48,996 nucleotides of DNA from Prochloraceae cyanobacterium PL24a_bin.78. GTDB lineage: Bacteria > Cyanobacteriota > Cyanobacteriia > Cyanobacteriales > JANQIW01. The stretch is taken from positions 1-48,996 of the forward strand of contig JANQIW010000028.1 in NCBI GenBank assembly GCA_028281945.1, read 5' to 3'. The translations under genes were made by a program, and so were the position numbers. How positions within the stretch are numbered: the first letter of the stretch is position 1; the number at the start of each line of letters is the position of its first letter. This document shows, one piece after another, positions 1-9,008 of this stretch. The notes beneath the pieces are model-generated. The model saw only the letters and a program-made list of their open reading frames with translations, made no database searches and was not told where the DNA came from.

Positions 1-419
1 CTACATGGGGAGTAGAAAGGAAAAAAGCCGGTAAATTTTGGATTTACGAACAAATCATTGGGATTCAGTACTATGGAATTTATGAAATAAATCGAGAAAG
101 ATTGGAAGTATATGCTTTAGAAAATGGCAAATATCAAAAACTAAATCCTAATGAACAGGGAAATTATTCTATCCCACCGTTAGGAGTCTCTTTAGGTTTA
201 TGGAAAGGCAATTATCAAAATCAAGATCAAACTTGGTTGAGATGGTGGGATAGTCAAGGAAATCTCTTACTTACGGGAAATGAACGTGCAGATGCTGCGG
301 AAAATACTATTAGACAAGCAATCCCTAAATTATTAGCAATGGGATTAAATCTAGAACAAATAGCAGAATCTTTGAATTTAACTCTCGAAAAAGTTACTAA
401 AATATCTAATCATCAGTAA
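1..419 (+). CDS. Uma2-family endonuclease (DUF820), C-terminal part only
   Basis: The reading frame is open from the left edge (first whole codon at position 3) to the TAA at 417-419, so the gene begins outside the window. The visible 139 residues look like the C-terminal half of cyanobacterial Uma2/DUF820 proteins: a FWIYEQIIGIQYYGIYE stretch, then LEVY, PPLGVSLGLW and TWLRWWDSQGNLLLTG. Uma2 proteins have a PD-(D/E)XK-like restriction-endonuclease fold and occur in many paralogues in cyanobacteria; their cellular role is poorly defined. The tail after about residue 95 is helical and reads like a small helix-turn-helix coil. The stop codon abuts the ATG of the next gene, so the two are probably co-transcribed. 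Family assignment is by recognition of the conserved motifs. Confidence 0.82.
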   Translation, partial: TWGVERKKAGKFWIYEQIIGIQYYGIYEINRERLEVYALENGKYQKLNPNEQGNYSIPPLGVSLGLWKGNYQNQDQTWLRWWDSQGNLLLTGNERADAAENTIRQAIPKLLAMGLNLEQIAESLNLTLEKVTKISNHQ

Positions 420-1949
420 ATGCTTAAAAATAAAGGCAAAGTTTATCTAATAGGAGGAGGATTAGGACCCATATCTTATCTCACAGTTAGAGCATATGAA
501 CTTCTTCTGCAAGCAGAAATCCTAATATATGATGCACTCATTTCTCCAGAATTACTAAAATTAGTACCTCTAGATTGTCTCAAAATAAACGTTGGCAAGA
601 GAGGAGGAGGCAGCCAAACCCCGCAAAGCAAAATCAATCAATTATTGTGCGCCTATTGTCTTGATGGCAAACAAGTAGTAAGATTAAAAAGTGGAAATCC
701 TTTTATCTTTGGAAGAGCAACATTAGAAATAGAAGCTTTAACAGAGGCTAATTGTAATTTTGAAATTGTGCCAGGTATTTCTTCTGCCTTAGCCGCACCA
801 ACTCTTGCTACCATTCCTCTAACAGATTCTCTGTTAAGTAGTTCTTTTGTAGTGTTAAGTGGACACGATCCAGAGAGCCTTGATTGGGAAGCCTTGGCAA
901 GAATCGATACTTTAGTCATCCTAATGGCTGGGCGCACTCTTGAGGTAATCATCAATAACCTTTTATTATTCGGACGCTCTCGTGATGAATCTATTGCTAT
1001 TATTAAGGATGGAGGCAGAAGCTCTCAACAAATATGGCAAGGTAATCTTAGTAATATTTTAGGAAAAATACAAGGAATTTCCCTTTCTCCTTCGGTTATT
1101 GTTATTGGAAAAGTAGTAGAATTAGGTAATAAATTGAATAATAGTAAAACTTTACCTCTAAATGGTAAAAAAATTATTGTAACTCGTGCGGCAGAATCTA
1201 CTAATAAATTCGGAAATTTGCTGCAAAAACAAGGTGCAATTACCATTGATATGCCTGCATTAGAAATTACTCCACCTTCAAGTTGGCAGGAATTAGATGA
1301 TGCAATTGCTAAATTAAATGAATTTGACTGGTTAATACTTACCTCAGCAAATGGAGTAAATTATTTTTTCCAACGTTTAGAAGTGTTAGGAAAAGATGCT
1401 CGTGCTTTAGCAGGAATAAAAATAAGTGTAGTTGGGAAAAAAACTGCCATCAGTCTTAAAGAAAAAGGATTGCAACCAGATTTTATTCCACCGGATTTTG
1501 TCGCAGATTCTCTGGTAGAAAACTTTCCAGAATCCATAAAAGGTAAAAAATTTCTCTTTCCTCGTGTAGAAACTGGAGGCAGAGAAGTTTTAGTCAAAGA
1601 ATTAAATGCCGCAGGAGGTATAGTTACAGAAGTAGCCGCATATCAATCTCGTTGCCCTCAAAATATTCCATCTGAAGCATGGTTAGCAATCCAACAACAT
1701 CAGATAGATATAGTGACTTTTGCTAGCTCAAAAACTGTTCAAAATTTTTATTATTTGTTAGAATCTGCTTTAAAAGATTATCCTGATATTACTCTAGAAT
1801 CCCTCTTAGATGGAGTTTATTTTGCTTCTATCGGCCCTTCTACAACCAAAACTTGTGAACAAATTTTTGGTAGAGTAGATATGGAAGCTCAACAATATAC
1901 TTTAGAAGGTTTAACGGAAACTATTATTCAATGGGTAGGTAATAATTAA
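420..1949 (+). CDS. hemD: CobA-HemD fusion: uroporphyrinogen-III C-methyltransferase-like plus uroporphyrinogen-III synthase
   Basis: A 509-residue two-domain protein. Residues 5-240 have the tetrapyrrole (corrin/porphyrin) methyltransferase fold: YDALISPE with Asp38, GKRGGG at 60-64, IVPGISSALAAP and ILM169. Residues 250-505 are HemD (KKIIVTRAAES, LILTSANGVNYF, FASSKTVQNF), which cyclises hydroxymethylbilane to uroporphyrinogen III for haem, chlorophyll, bilins and sirohaem. In other organisms the CobA half makes precorrin-2 for sirohaem and cobalamin. Two signatures are altered here: the usual GxGPGD loop reads GGGLGP (residues 12-17), and the usual GGDPF reads SGNPF (91-95). The HemD half looks intact, while methyltransferase activity is doubtful. 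ATG 420 directly follows the stop of the upstream Uma2 gene. Confidence 0.86.
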   Translation: MLKNKGKVYLIGGGLGPISYLTVRAYELLLQAEILIYDALISPELLKLVPLDCLKINVGKRGGGSQTPQSKINQLLCAYCLDGKQVVRLKSGNPFIFGRATLEIEALTEANCNFEIVPGISSALAAPTLATIPLTDSLLSSSFVVLSGHDPESLDWEALARIDTLVILMAGRTLEVIINNLLLFGRSRDESIAIIKDGGRSSQQIWQGNLSNILGKIQGISLSPSVIVIGKVVELGNKLNNSKTLPLNGKKIIVTRAAESTNKFGNLLQKQGAITIDMPALEITPPSSWQELDDAIAKLNEFDWLILTSANGVNYFFQRLEVLGKDARALAGIKISVVGKKTAISLKEKGLQPDFIPPDFVADSLVENFPESIKGKKFLFPRVETGGREVLVKELNAAGGIVTEVAAYQSRCPQNIPSEAWLAIQQHQIDIVTFASSKTVQNFYYLLESALKDYPDITLESLLDGVYFASIGPSTTKTCEQIFGRVDMEAQQYTLEGLTETIIQWVGNN

Positions 1950-2422
1950 TTAATCAGTATTAAGTAATAACTCGTAAGTATTAAAGAATAAATATTAAGC
2001 AATAAGTCGTAGGTAATAATTAAGGTAATAGAATAGAAGAAAATATTCCAAAATTTCCACTAAATCAATTACCTAAACTCCATTGATTCAAACCAGTAAT
2101 GGTAAGTTTTTTGTATGAAATTACCAATATTTTTAAAGACCAAATAATACAAAAAAAGTTGATATATTCAGATTTTTTTTATCAACAAACCCCAAACTAT
2201 ACTACAGCAATAGAAAAATGGAATATTAAAAATTGACTGTCCAAAAAAAACTTGTATTTTTTCGGTTTTTAGCTATATTTTTAGGCTAATGTATTATAGC
2301 AAGTTTCTCATTATTGTCTATATTTAACCATTAATTAGTGAACTACATTTATACTTATTTCATGGGGTTTTTGAAAAAAAAGATAATTTCTAAATTTAAT
2401 AAGTCAAGGAAGCATATAATTA
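1950..2422. other. AT-rich intergenic region with imperfect direct repeat
   Basis: No gene is seen in these 473 bases between the convergent hemD-type gene and ppx. There is an imperfect 23-base direct repeat (1958-1980 and 1993-2015, three mismatches) of the type TATTAAGTAATAACTCGTAA. A weak hairpin has arms TGGTAA at 2100-2105 and TTACCA at 2121-2126. No convincing terminator or RNA gene was found. Confidence 0.5.
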
Positions 2423-4060
2423 TTAATTATTGTCTGAATAGCTTGCTAAGCTTATCATAACTTTAACGTTATATTCATTTTCAAAAATCTCTTTTTTATA
2501 GTTAAAATCCCATAACTCTAAAGCACAATCATCATTAGGCAGAGAAGGAATTAACAAGAAATGTACTTTTTTATATTCTGGATCATATTTACATTGTAAT
2601 TCTTTAATTGCTTTAAACTTCCTTTTATTTAAAGATACAGATAAACGCAAAATAGCACTTAATTGTTTAACAATTTTGCGATCATGAGAGGATAAATTAT
2701 TAAAATTTTCATGTTTTTTCTTAGGCTTACTTTTACGATGATATCGAGCTAGATTTGCGATTATTTCCAATTCAATTTCTGAAAATCCTAATAATTCTGC
2801 ATTTCTAATCAAATAATAAGAATGTTTATGATGGGCACTATGACTAATATATAAACCACAATCATGTAAAATTGCAGCAGCCCAAAATAATTCTCGCTCT
2901 CGATTTCCCCAATTATGAAGAATTCCTTTAGTTTGGTCAAATATACTTAGAGCAATATCTGCTATTCTTTGGCTATAATCAAGTTCTACCTGATATTTAT
3001 GAGCAATTTTCATCACACTACGAGGCCGCACTTCACTTTGATAACGAAGACGATCTTCAATTAAACCATTTTTTAACATCCAATCCACAATTATCCCTTC
3101 TCGCAAAGCTCGCTCACAGACTGTAATGTAACTCAGGTTTAACATAATCATAGCCTCTTGCAGAATCAAACCACCTGCAACAATGATTTCTGCCCGTTTA
3201 TCAGACATTCCAGGGAGATTAAAGCGTTCTTCATAACTCATAGAAGTCAGACGTTTTACCAAGTCTTTTAAATCTTTTAAGCTTATCTGATAGCCATTCA
3301 GAGATTTTGGTGCACATCCTTCTTTTTCTATAGCAATAATTTCCGCTAAAGTTTCAATTGTTCCAGATGTTCCTACCAAAATAAGTGGTTCATTAGATGA
3401 TAAGTGTGATTTTAATCGATCAACTTCTGGTTCTAATGCGCCATGAATGAAAGCTTTTAAATAAACCAAATCCTTTTCTGTAATAGGATCACTAGTGATA
3501 AATTCACGAGTTAAACGCACCGCACCTACTTTAGTGCTGCTAAGAAATCTTGATTCATGGGAATCTGCAAGAATTAACTCTGTAGAACCACCACCAATAT
3601 CAATAATAACATGAGAATGAAAATTAAAATCTATTCCCGATAAAACACCTAAATAAATCCTTCGTGCTTCTTCTTGTCCTGAGATTAAATCCACACGAAT
3701 TCCAATTTCTGATTCAATCTGATGGATGAATTCTTTTCCATTAGCTGCTTCTCTAGTAGCACTAGTGGCAACAGCAACTATTTCCGTGACATTGAAACTC
3801 GCCGCTAAGTCTTTACACCTTTGTAATGAAGCCATGGCTCTTTTAATGGCTTCTGGAGTGAGATTTCCTGTTACAAGATCCCGATCGCCTAATCTCACCG
3901 TATCTTTTAAGGCGGTAACAATACTAAATGCTTTGAGTTGAGGATCGATCTTTACTACCACCATGTGGATGGAATTTGTGCCAATATCGATCGCAGCTAA
4001 AAAACAATCTTTAGTGCTATCACCAAGAGATGTTGTAGCCGAATTAAGAGTATTAACCAT
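2423..4060 (-). CDS. ppx: Exopolyphosphatase / pppGpp phosphatase (Ppx/GppA family)
   Basis: A 545-residue ASKHA-fold phosphatase. The N-terminal phosphate-binding loop is visible as AAIDIGTNSIHMVVV (about residues 22-36), followed by ATSATREAANG, VIDIGGGSTELIL and LVGTSGTIETLAEI. The C-terminal third (from about residue 340) is an HD-type domain with AAILHDCGLYISHSAHH, as in long Ppx proteins. The family hydrolyses inorganic polyphosphate and/or pppGpp, linking phosphate storage to stress signalling. Its start lies only 53 bases from the UbiA start on the opposite strand, so the two promoters must overlap. Length and domain order are normal for cyanobacterial Ppx. Confidence 0.93.
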   Translation of the reverse strand: MVNTLNSATTSLGDSTKDCFLAAIDIGTNSIHMVVVKIDPQLKAFSIVTALKDTVRLGDRDLVTGNLTPEAIKRAMASLQRCKDLAASFNVTEIVAVATSATREAANGKEFIHQIESEIGIRVDLISGQEEARRIYLGVLSGIDFNFHSHVIIDIGGGSTELILADSHESRFLSSTKVGAVRLTREFITSDPITEKDLVYLKAFIHGALEPEVDRLKSHLSSNEPLILVGTSGTIETLAEIIAIEKEGCAPKSLNGYQISLKDLKDLVKRLTSMSYEERFNLPGMSDKRAEIIVAGGLILQEAMIMLNLSYITVCERALREGIIVDWMLKNGLIEDRLRYQSEVRPRSVMKIAHKYQVELDYSQRIADIALSIFDQTKGILHNWGNRERELFWAAAILHDCGLYISHSAHHKHSYYLIRNAELLGFSEIELEIIANLARYHRKSKPKKKHENFNNLSSHDRKIVKQLSAILRLSVSLNKRKFKAIKELQCKYDPEYKKVHFLLIPSLPNDDCALELWDFNYKKEIFENEYNVKVMISLASYSDNN

Positions 4061-4113
4061 TAAAATTGAGAAGTAAAGTAAAAATTCTATTAATAAATCA
4101 TAATATCAAGCTT

Positions 4114-4986
4114 ATGGTGACTCAAACAGAATTCAACCAACAACCTTTATGGTTAAGAATCATTCGTTTATTACGTTGGGATAAACCCGCAGGACGTTTG
4201 ATTTTAATGATTCCAGCCCTGGAAGGGGTATTTTTAGCAGCCGATGGAATGCCTCCTTTACCCTTAGTGGGAGTCATAATCCTAGGGAGTTTAGCTACAT
4301 CCGCCGCAGGTTGCGTGATTAACGATCTCTGGGATCGCAATATTGATCCCCAAGTAGAACGCACTAAAAACCGTCCTCTAGCTTCTAAGTCTCTTTCTAT
4401 CAAAATTGGGATTATCGTTGCTATAATCGCCCTTTTTTGTGCGGCTGTTTTAGCGTTTTATCTTCAACCTATTAGTTTTTGGTTGTGTCTAGCAGCAGTA
4501 CCTGTGATTGTTTGTTATCCATTAGCCAAGAGATTTTTTCCCATCCCCCAATTGGTTTTATCTATTGCTTGGGGATTTGCAGTTTTAATTAGCTGGAGTG
4601 CTGTTACCAATGATTTAAGCGAAAATACATGGTTGCTTTGGGGTGCAACTGTTTGTTGGACTTTGGGTTTTGACACTATTTATGCCCTTGCCGATCGAGA
4701 AGACGATTTAGCAGTTGGGGTAAAATCTAGTGCTATTTTCTTTGGCAATTTCGCCCCAGAAGCTGTGGGGATTTTTTTTGCTTTAACCATCGGATTACTT
4801 GCCTATCTTGGGCTAATGATGCAGTTACAAATCAGCTTTTGGATCGCTTGGGGCATTTGCGTAGTGATTTGGGTGATTCAATATATTACTCTTCGTTATA
4901 ATACTGAACCAGAAATTTACGGCCAATTTTTTCGGCAGAATGTTTTATGTGGTTTGATCCTGCTTGCTGGAATGATTCTAGCTTAA
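4114..4986 (+). CDS. ubiA: 4-hydroxybenzoate polyprenyltransferase (UbiA family, plastoquinone pathway)
   Basis: A 290-residue integral membrane prenyltransferase. The first Asp-rich motif is NDLWD at residues 70-74, followed by ERTKNRPLAS; the second is DREDD at 194-198. Both bind the Mg-polyprenyl diphosphate. Several hydrophobic segments follow. In cyanobacteria this UbiA-type enzyme joins solanesyl diphosphate to 4-hydroxybenzoate, an early step of plastoquinone synthesis. The reading frame can be extended upstream to a TTG at 4066, but the ATG at 4114 gives the usual family N-terminus (MVTQTEF then PLWLRIIRLLRWDKP), and the extension would overlap the ppx promoter, so 4114 was chosen. 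It is divergent from ppx. Confidence 0.9.
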   Translation: MVTQTEFNQQPLWLRIIRLLRWDKPAGRLILMIPALEGVFLAADGMPPLPLVGVIILGSLATSAAGCVINDLWDRNIDPQVERTKNRPLASKSLSIKIGIIVAIIALFCAAVLAFYLQPISFWLCLAAVPVIVCYPLAKRFFPIPQLVLSIAWGFAVLISWSAVTNDLSENTWLLWGATVCWTLGFDTIYALADREDDLAVGVKSSAIFFGNFAPEAVGIFFALTIGLLAYLGLMMQLQISFWIAWGICVVIWVIQYITLRYNTEPEIYGQFFRQNVLCGLILLAGMILA

Positions 4987-5066
4987 GTCTTTTTTCCTAA
5001 TATGTTGGTTTCTTGATAATTAAGAATATTAAGAAAAAATAAAATAGCTGGAATTTGTCCAGAAAA

Positions 5067-5084
5067 CTGTGTAATACTACACAG
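5067..5084. promoter_or_regulatory. Perfect palindrome upstream of the peroxidase promoter
   Basis: CTGTGTA (5067-5073) and TACACAG (5078-5084) form a perfect 7-base inverted repeat around a 4-base centre. There is no T-tract after it, so it is a poor terminator for the upstream UbiA gene. It sits about 70 bases upstream of the -35 box of the peroxidase promoter, which suits an operator or activator site. The binding protein is unknown. Confidence 0.4.
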
Positions 5085-5152
5085 GAGTAGGGAATGATTA
5101 GATTTTACTGAATTGACTATAAGTTAGTTCTGAGAAAAACTTAAGAAATTCC

Positions 5153-5181
5153 TTGCCCTCTAGGAAGAAAAACTGTATAAT
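5153..5181 (+). promoter_or_regulatory. Probable sigma-70-type promoter of the peroxidase gene
   Basis: A -35 box TTGCCC (5153-5158) and a perfect -10 box TATAAT (5176-5181) are separated by 17 bases. Transcription would start near 5188, giving a leader of roughly 245 bases before the ATG at 5432. Confidence 0.65.
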
Positions 5182-5187
5182 ATCTAA

Positions 5188-5431
5188 AGACTCTGAAAAA
5201 ACTAAAAAAGTTCTTAAAAATTATCAAAAAGTTGGAAAGTTCTTAAAAATTTTTTCTCAAAGAGTCCAATGAAGCCACTGAATAACCTGGCATGCTGCCT
5301 GTAAATTTCCAATACCCAGACAGCATAAGATCTGCTTCTAGTGAGAAGAATAGCCACGGTAAATATACGTAATTCAAAAGAAGTTTAACGCCTTCTTATC
5401 ATCATATTAACCTAACGGAGACAAATTTGCA
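5188..5431 (+). promoter_or_regulatory. Long structured 5' leader of the peroxidase mRNA
   Basis: The leader holds a perfect 16-base direct repeat AAAGTTCTTAAAAATT at 5207-5222 and 5236-5251. It then has a nested hairpin: an outer stem GAAGC (5271-5275) with GCTTC (5334-5338) and an inner stem ATGCTG (5292-5297) with CAGCAT (5321-5326). A small hairpin AGAAG (5379-5383) with CTTCT (5392-5396) follows. A GGAG Shine-Dalgarno lies at 5417-5420, 11 bases before the ATG. No known riboswitch was recognised. The structure suggests control of mRNA stability or translation. Confidence 0.5.
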
Positions 5432-7663
5432 ATGAGTAATTCCAACGCAAGCAAGCTTAGCGTATTGCTAGCTACTTTATCTGCACTTTTAGGCACATCT
5501 TTACCAGCACAAGCTCAAATCACTGTTCCTGAAGCTTTCCGTAGCATCAACGGAACTGATGTTGAACTTTTAATCGACACTTCAATTGCAGGTACACCTT
5601 CTACTGATGTACCAGCTGGTGAATCTGAAACTCCTTTAGTTCGTATCACTGAAATTATCGAGAACCAAACTGGTGGAGCTGTTACCTTTACTCCAGAAGA
5701 AAGTTTCTTCTTCCGCCAATCTGACGTTGACGGTGATGGAGTTCCTGACGTTGGTGGAGCTACTGTTTTTGGTGATATTCCTAGTAATGCCGATTTTGAA
5801 AATTTAATCGCTCCTAGTGGTAACATCTTTGAGAACCCACGTGTTATCAGTAACACTATTGTTGATCAAACTAATACTCTTGCTACTAACCCTGTAGATG
5901 CTTCTGACTGGATCTGGCAATGGGGTCAATTCATCGATCACGATACGGATCTTAACGAAGGACCAGGAGCAGGTGGTGAAGTTCTTATTTTTGAAACAGG
6001 AGAAGCAGGTTTAGGAATTACAACTGAAGGTTTTGATCCAATTACTGGTGGAGTACCTATTGTTCGAGTTCCTTCTGTTGAAGAAGTCCCTTCTAGTGAC
6101 GGACTTAATGGTTTCCGTTCTGGTTTAACAAATGAGTTAACCCACTTAATCGATGGATCTAACATCTATGGTTCTACTGATGAAACTGCTGAAGCATTAA
6201 GAGATCCTAGCAATCCTGGTAGATTATTAACTCAAACTGTTGATATTACTCTTCCTAATGGCACGCAAGTAACTGAAGAATTATTACCTTTCGCTGATGA
6301 TGTAGGACCTGATGTAGCTGTAGCTTCTGGACCTCTAGGAGGTGGAAGTGAAGATATTTTATTTGCAGCAGGTGACCCTCGTCCAAACGAAAACAATGGT
6401 TTAACTGCAGTACATAACTTATTAGTTCGTGAACACAACCGTCGTGCTGCACAAATTGAAGCTATTTTAGCTGATGGTGATCTTAATGGTGGAAACGACC
6501 TAACAGATTTAAGAGATGCTTATTTAGCAGCTAATCCAGATTCTGATGAAGCAGACTTTGTTTTCGAGCAAACTCGTGAAATCGTAGTTGCTCAATATCA
6601 AAAAATCACTTACGAAGATTGGGCACCACTATTAGTTGGTGAAGGATTTACTCCTCTAGCTGCTGATCCTGGTACTCCTTTAGGAGACGCAGGTCTAAAT
6701 GTACTAGGCGGTGGTTTTGGTATCGCCCCATATAGTGGAACTTTTGATCCTACAGTAGATCCTCGTGTAACTGAAGAATTTGCTAACGCTGTTTTCCGTT
6801 TAGGTCACACTCAATTAGCTGAAGATATCATCAGAATCGATCCAGTAACTGGTATAGCGATTGAACCTTTAAGCCTTTTCGATACTGGCTTCAATCCAAC
6901 TGAGATCTTTGATGAAGCAACTGGTACAGGTTCTGGTGTTGACTCTCTTCTTATTGGTTTAACTGCTCAACAAGCTAATGATATTGACGAAGATATCGTT
7001 GATGGTGTTCGTAACGGCTTACCTAACCTTCCAACTGGTGGTTTTGACCTTGCTACAATCAACCTTCTTCGTTCTAGAGAAACTGGTGTAGGTACTCTTA
7101 ATGAAACTCGTCCTTTGATTGGTTTAGCACCTTTAGAAAGTTTTGATGAGATCTTCGCCCTAGAAAGTGATGCGTTTGATGACGAAGGAAACTCTGTTGC
7201 TGCTCAGTTTGCGGCTGTTTACGATGACATTGGTGACGTAGAACTATGGATTGGTAGTATTGCTGAATCCGAAGTAAATGGTGGTTTATTAGGACCTACT
7301 TCTAACTTAATCGTATCTGATCAATTACAACGTTCTCGTGATGCTGATCCTTTCTTCTATGAAATCCCAGAAATCGAAGATCGTGTTAACGATATTCTTG
7401 CTTTAATTAACAGTTTCGATGGTTCAGTATCTGATAATGGTGTAGCACCTTCTGATACTGTAGGTGACTTCACATTAACTGAGTTAATTGCTTTCAATAC
7501 TAATGCATCTTCTGCCGTTATTACTGACATTGTTGGAGTAGATGCCTTAACTACTCCTGATCCTAGTGATGATGATGTTGATATTCCTGAGCCTACTTCT
7601 GTAGTTTCTCTATTAGGTTTAGGTGGGTTATTTGCTAAATTACGCAAGCGTAAAAAATCCTAA
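5432..7663 (+). CDS. Secreted animal-type haem peroxidase with PEP-CTERM anchor
   Basis: A 743-residue exported protein. Residues 1-29 form a signal peptide with an Ala-Gln-Ala cleavage site. The body belongs to the animal haem peroxidase superfamily (myeloperoxidase, peroxidasin). WGQFIDHD carries the distal His170 and neighbouring Asp171. AAGDPRPNENNGL carries the likely catalytic Arg317, followed by HNLLVREHNR. FRLGHTQL carries the proximal His459. All key haem-pocket positions are therefore present. The C-terminus has a PEP-CTERM sorting signal: PEPTSV, a hydrophobic stretch, then RKRKK, implying exosortase processing at the cell surface. Asn, Phe and Ile codons ending in C are unusually common for this AT-rich DNA, as in highly expressed genes. 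It is monocistronic, with its own promoter, leader and terminator. The physiological substrate is unknown. Confidence 0.9.
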   Translation: MSNSNASKLSVLLATLSALLGTSLPAQAQITVPEAFRSINGTDVELLIDTSIAGTPSTDVPAGESETPLVRITEIIENQTGGAVTFTPEESFFFRQSDVDGDGVPDVGGATVFGDIPSNADFENLIAPSGNIFENPRVISNTIVDQTNTLATNPVDASDWIWQWGQFIDHDTDLNEGPGAGGEVLIFETGEAGLGITTEGFDPITGGVPIVRVPSVEEVPSSDGLNGFRSGLTNELTHLIDGSNIYGSTDETAEALRDPSNPGRLLTQTVDITLPNGTQVTEELLPFADDVGPDVAVASGPLGGGSEDILFAAGDPRPNENNGLTAVHNLLVREHNRRAAQIEAILADGDLNGGNDLTDLRDAYLAANPDSDEADFVFEQTREIVVAQYQKITYEDWAPLLVGEGFTPLAADPGTPLGDAGLNVLGGGFGIAPYSGTFDPTVDPRVTEEFANAVFRLGHTQLAEDIIRIDPVTGIAIEPLSLFDTGFNPTEIFDEATGTGSGVDSLLIGLTAQQANDIDEDIVDGVRNGLPNLPTGGFDLATINLLRSRETGVGTLNETRPLIGLAPLESFDEIFALESDAFDDEGNSVAAQFAAVYDDIGDVELWIGSIAESEVNGGLLGPTSNLIVSDQLQRSRDADPFFYEIPEIEDRVNDILALINSFDGSVSDNGVAPSDTVGDFTLTELIAFNTNASSAVITDIVGVDALTTPDPSDDDVDIPEPTSVVSLLGLGGLFAKLRKRKKS

Positions 7664-7715
7664 TTTTAAATAATTCTAAATTCCCCTAGGTTTTTTCTAG
7701 GTTAGTTAGTGTTTA

Positions 7716-7755
7716 GGGTACGATAGAAATATTTATCGTACCCTTTTGTTTTTTT
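7716..7755 (+). terminator. Rho-independent terminator of the peroxidase gene
   Basis: A perfect 10-base stem, GGGTACGATA (7716-7725) with TATCGTACCC (7734-7743), around an 8-base loop, is followed by TTTTGTTTTTTT to 7755. It lies about 50 bases after the peroxidase stop. Confidence 0.9.
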
Positions 7756-7766
7756 CATTTGTAATT

Positions 7767-9008
7767 TTAATTACTAATCAAGAAAAATCCAGCTTGTAAT
7801 AAGCCGATAAATAATCCTAATAAACCACCTAAATTGACAATCGCTTGTAATTCACTTTTGACAATCCCTTGTGTCGCTTCTTCCAAATTCTCAGGAGATG
7901 TAGCATTAACTCGATCGACAATTACTTGATCGATAGATAAAATAGGAATAGTTTGAGTAACAATTTTCTCCAAATCTTCTTCTAAATAACGCTCCAAAAT
8001 CAAAGCTAATTCCTTGCTAATGGTATTCATAGATGAAGTAACGGTGGTAGAAGATTGTAAACGATTAATAATTAGAATTGCCAGCTTATCCCAATCAATA
8101 GATTTACCAAAATCTTGTAAAAATTCTGCGCCCTTTTCTTGTATATAACTGCGGGCACTATCTGCGGTGGTTTTCCGTAATTGTTTCACAGTAGAAACGG
8201 GTAAATTTTGCAAAGATAAACCCTGTAACCATTCCCGTAGGCGATTACGAACTTCAAAAGACAATAATAATTCCTGGAATCTGGTATTTGCTATTTCCTT
8301 TTCATCAATACAAAAACTCCTTAAGCGAATAAGAGTATTACGTAAGCCAAATAGATTTGCTACCACCCAATATGTTCCTGTAGTCTTTTCTCGGAAACTT
8401 TCATCCATTACTTGAATATTTCGATCAGTTAAAAACTCTATTATTGCTTGTCGTATAATATCCGGAGAAATAACCGAAGTTAGAATCCATTCCGATAATT
8501 GTTTAGCTTGACTCTCCGTTAATTGAAACTCTAATAAAATTCGATCGAAAATTTGATTAATTTGTTCTTGAAGAAAATCCTCCTTACGAGCCAAAACCCT
8601 AAGTAAGCGAGGAAGAGATTCTCCAAATAAATCCCTTAAAATATCAGCTAAAATTTTGGCTGTTTTAAATTCTTTATCAGAGCGCACTTGTGATAAAGTC
8701 AACTTCAATAACCAACTAATTGCTGCTTCGATTCGCTCAGTCTCTAACAGACGCTTGGCTAAATTGTGTAACTCTTCTGGAGTTAACAACGAACTCATAA
8801 TAGTATCTGATACTTTTTGAGCGAGACGAGCTTGATTATGAGGGATTAAACCTGGGGTAAAAGGTAATTTTTTTCCTGCTATATAGATAGGTTTATAAGG
8901 ACGAAATAACATTTTAATGGCTAAATCGTTAGTGAAATACCCGATTATTCCCCCGGCAATGGGTGGAACTAATAATTTCCAATAATTTAATAAATTTGTT
9001 AACTCCAT
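7767..9008 (-). CDS. DUF445-family membrane protein
   Basis: A 413-residue protein of the DUF445 family, which is widespread and functionally undefined. The N-terminus ([30 protein letters not shown]) and the C-terminal [17 protein letters not shown] each form a hydrophobic segment, leaving a long helical middle. [18 protein letters not shown] and [14 protein letters not shown] are typical family motifs. An upstream in-frame start at 9059 exists, but the ATG at 9008 matches the family N-terminus. That ATG overlaps the last 10 bases of menG, indicating translational coupling in a menG-DUF445 operon. Confidence 0.85.
   Translation of the reverse strand: MELTNLLNYWKLLVPPIAGGIIGYFTNDLAIKMLFRPYKPIYIAGKKLPFTPGLIPHNQARLAQKVSDTIMSSLLTPEELHNLAKRLLETERIEAAISWLLKLTLSQVRSDKEFKTAKILADILRDLFGESLPRLLRVLARKEDFLQEQINQIFDRILLEFQLTESQAKQLSEWILTSVISPDIIRQAIIEFLTDRNIQVMDESFREKTTGTYWVVANLFGLRNTLIRLRSFCIDEKEIANTRFQELLLSFEVRNRLREWLQGLSLQNLPVSTVKQLRKTTADSARSYIQEKGAEFLQDFGKSIDWDKLAILIINRLQSSTTVTSSMNTISKELALILERYLEEDLEKIVTQTIPILSIDQVIVDRVNATSPENLEEATQGIVKSELQAIVNLGGLLGLFIGLLQAGFFLISN

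Noticed and set aside
1950-2422. Possible CRISPR-like repeats
   Set aside because: Only two imperfect 23-base copies with no regular spacers and no cas genes nearby.
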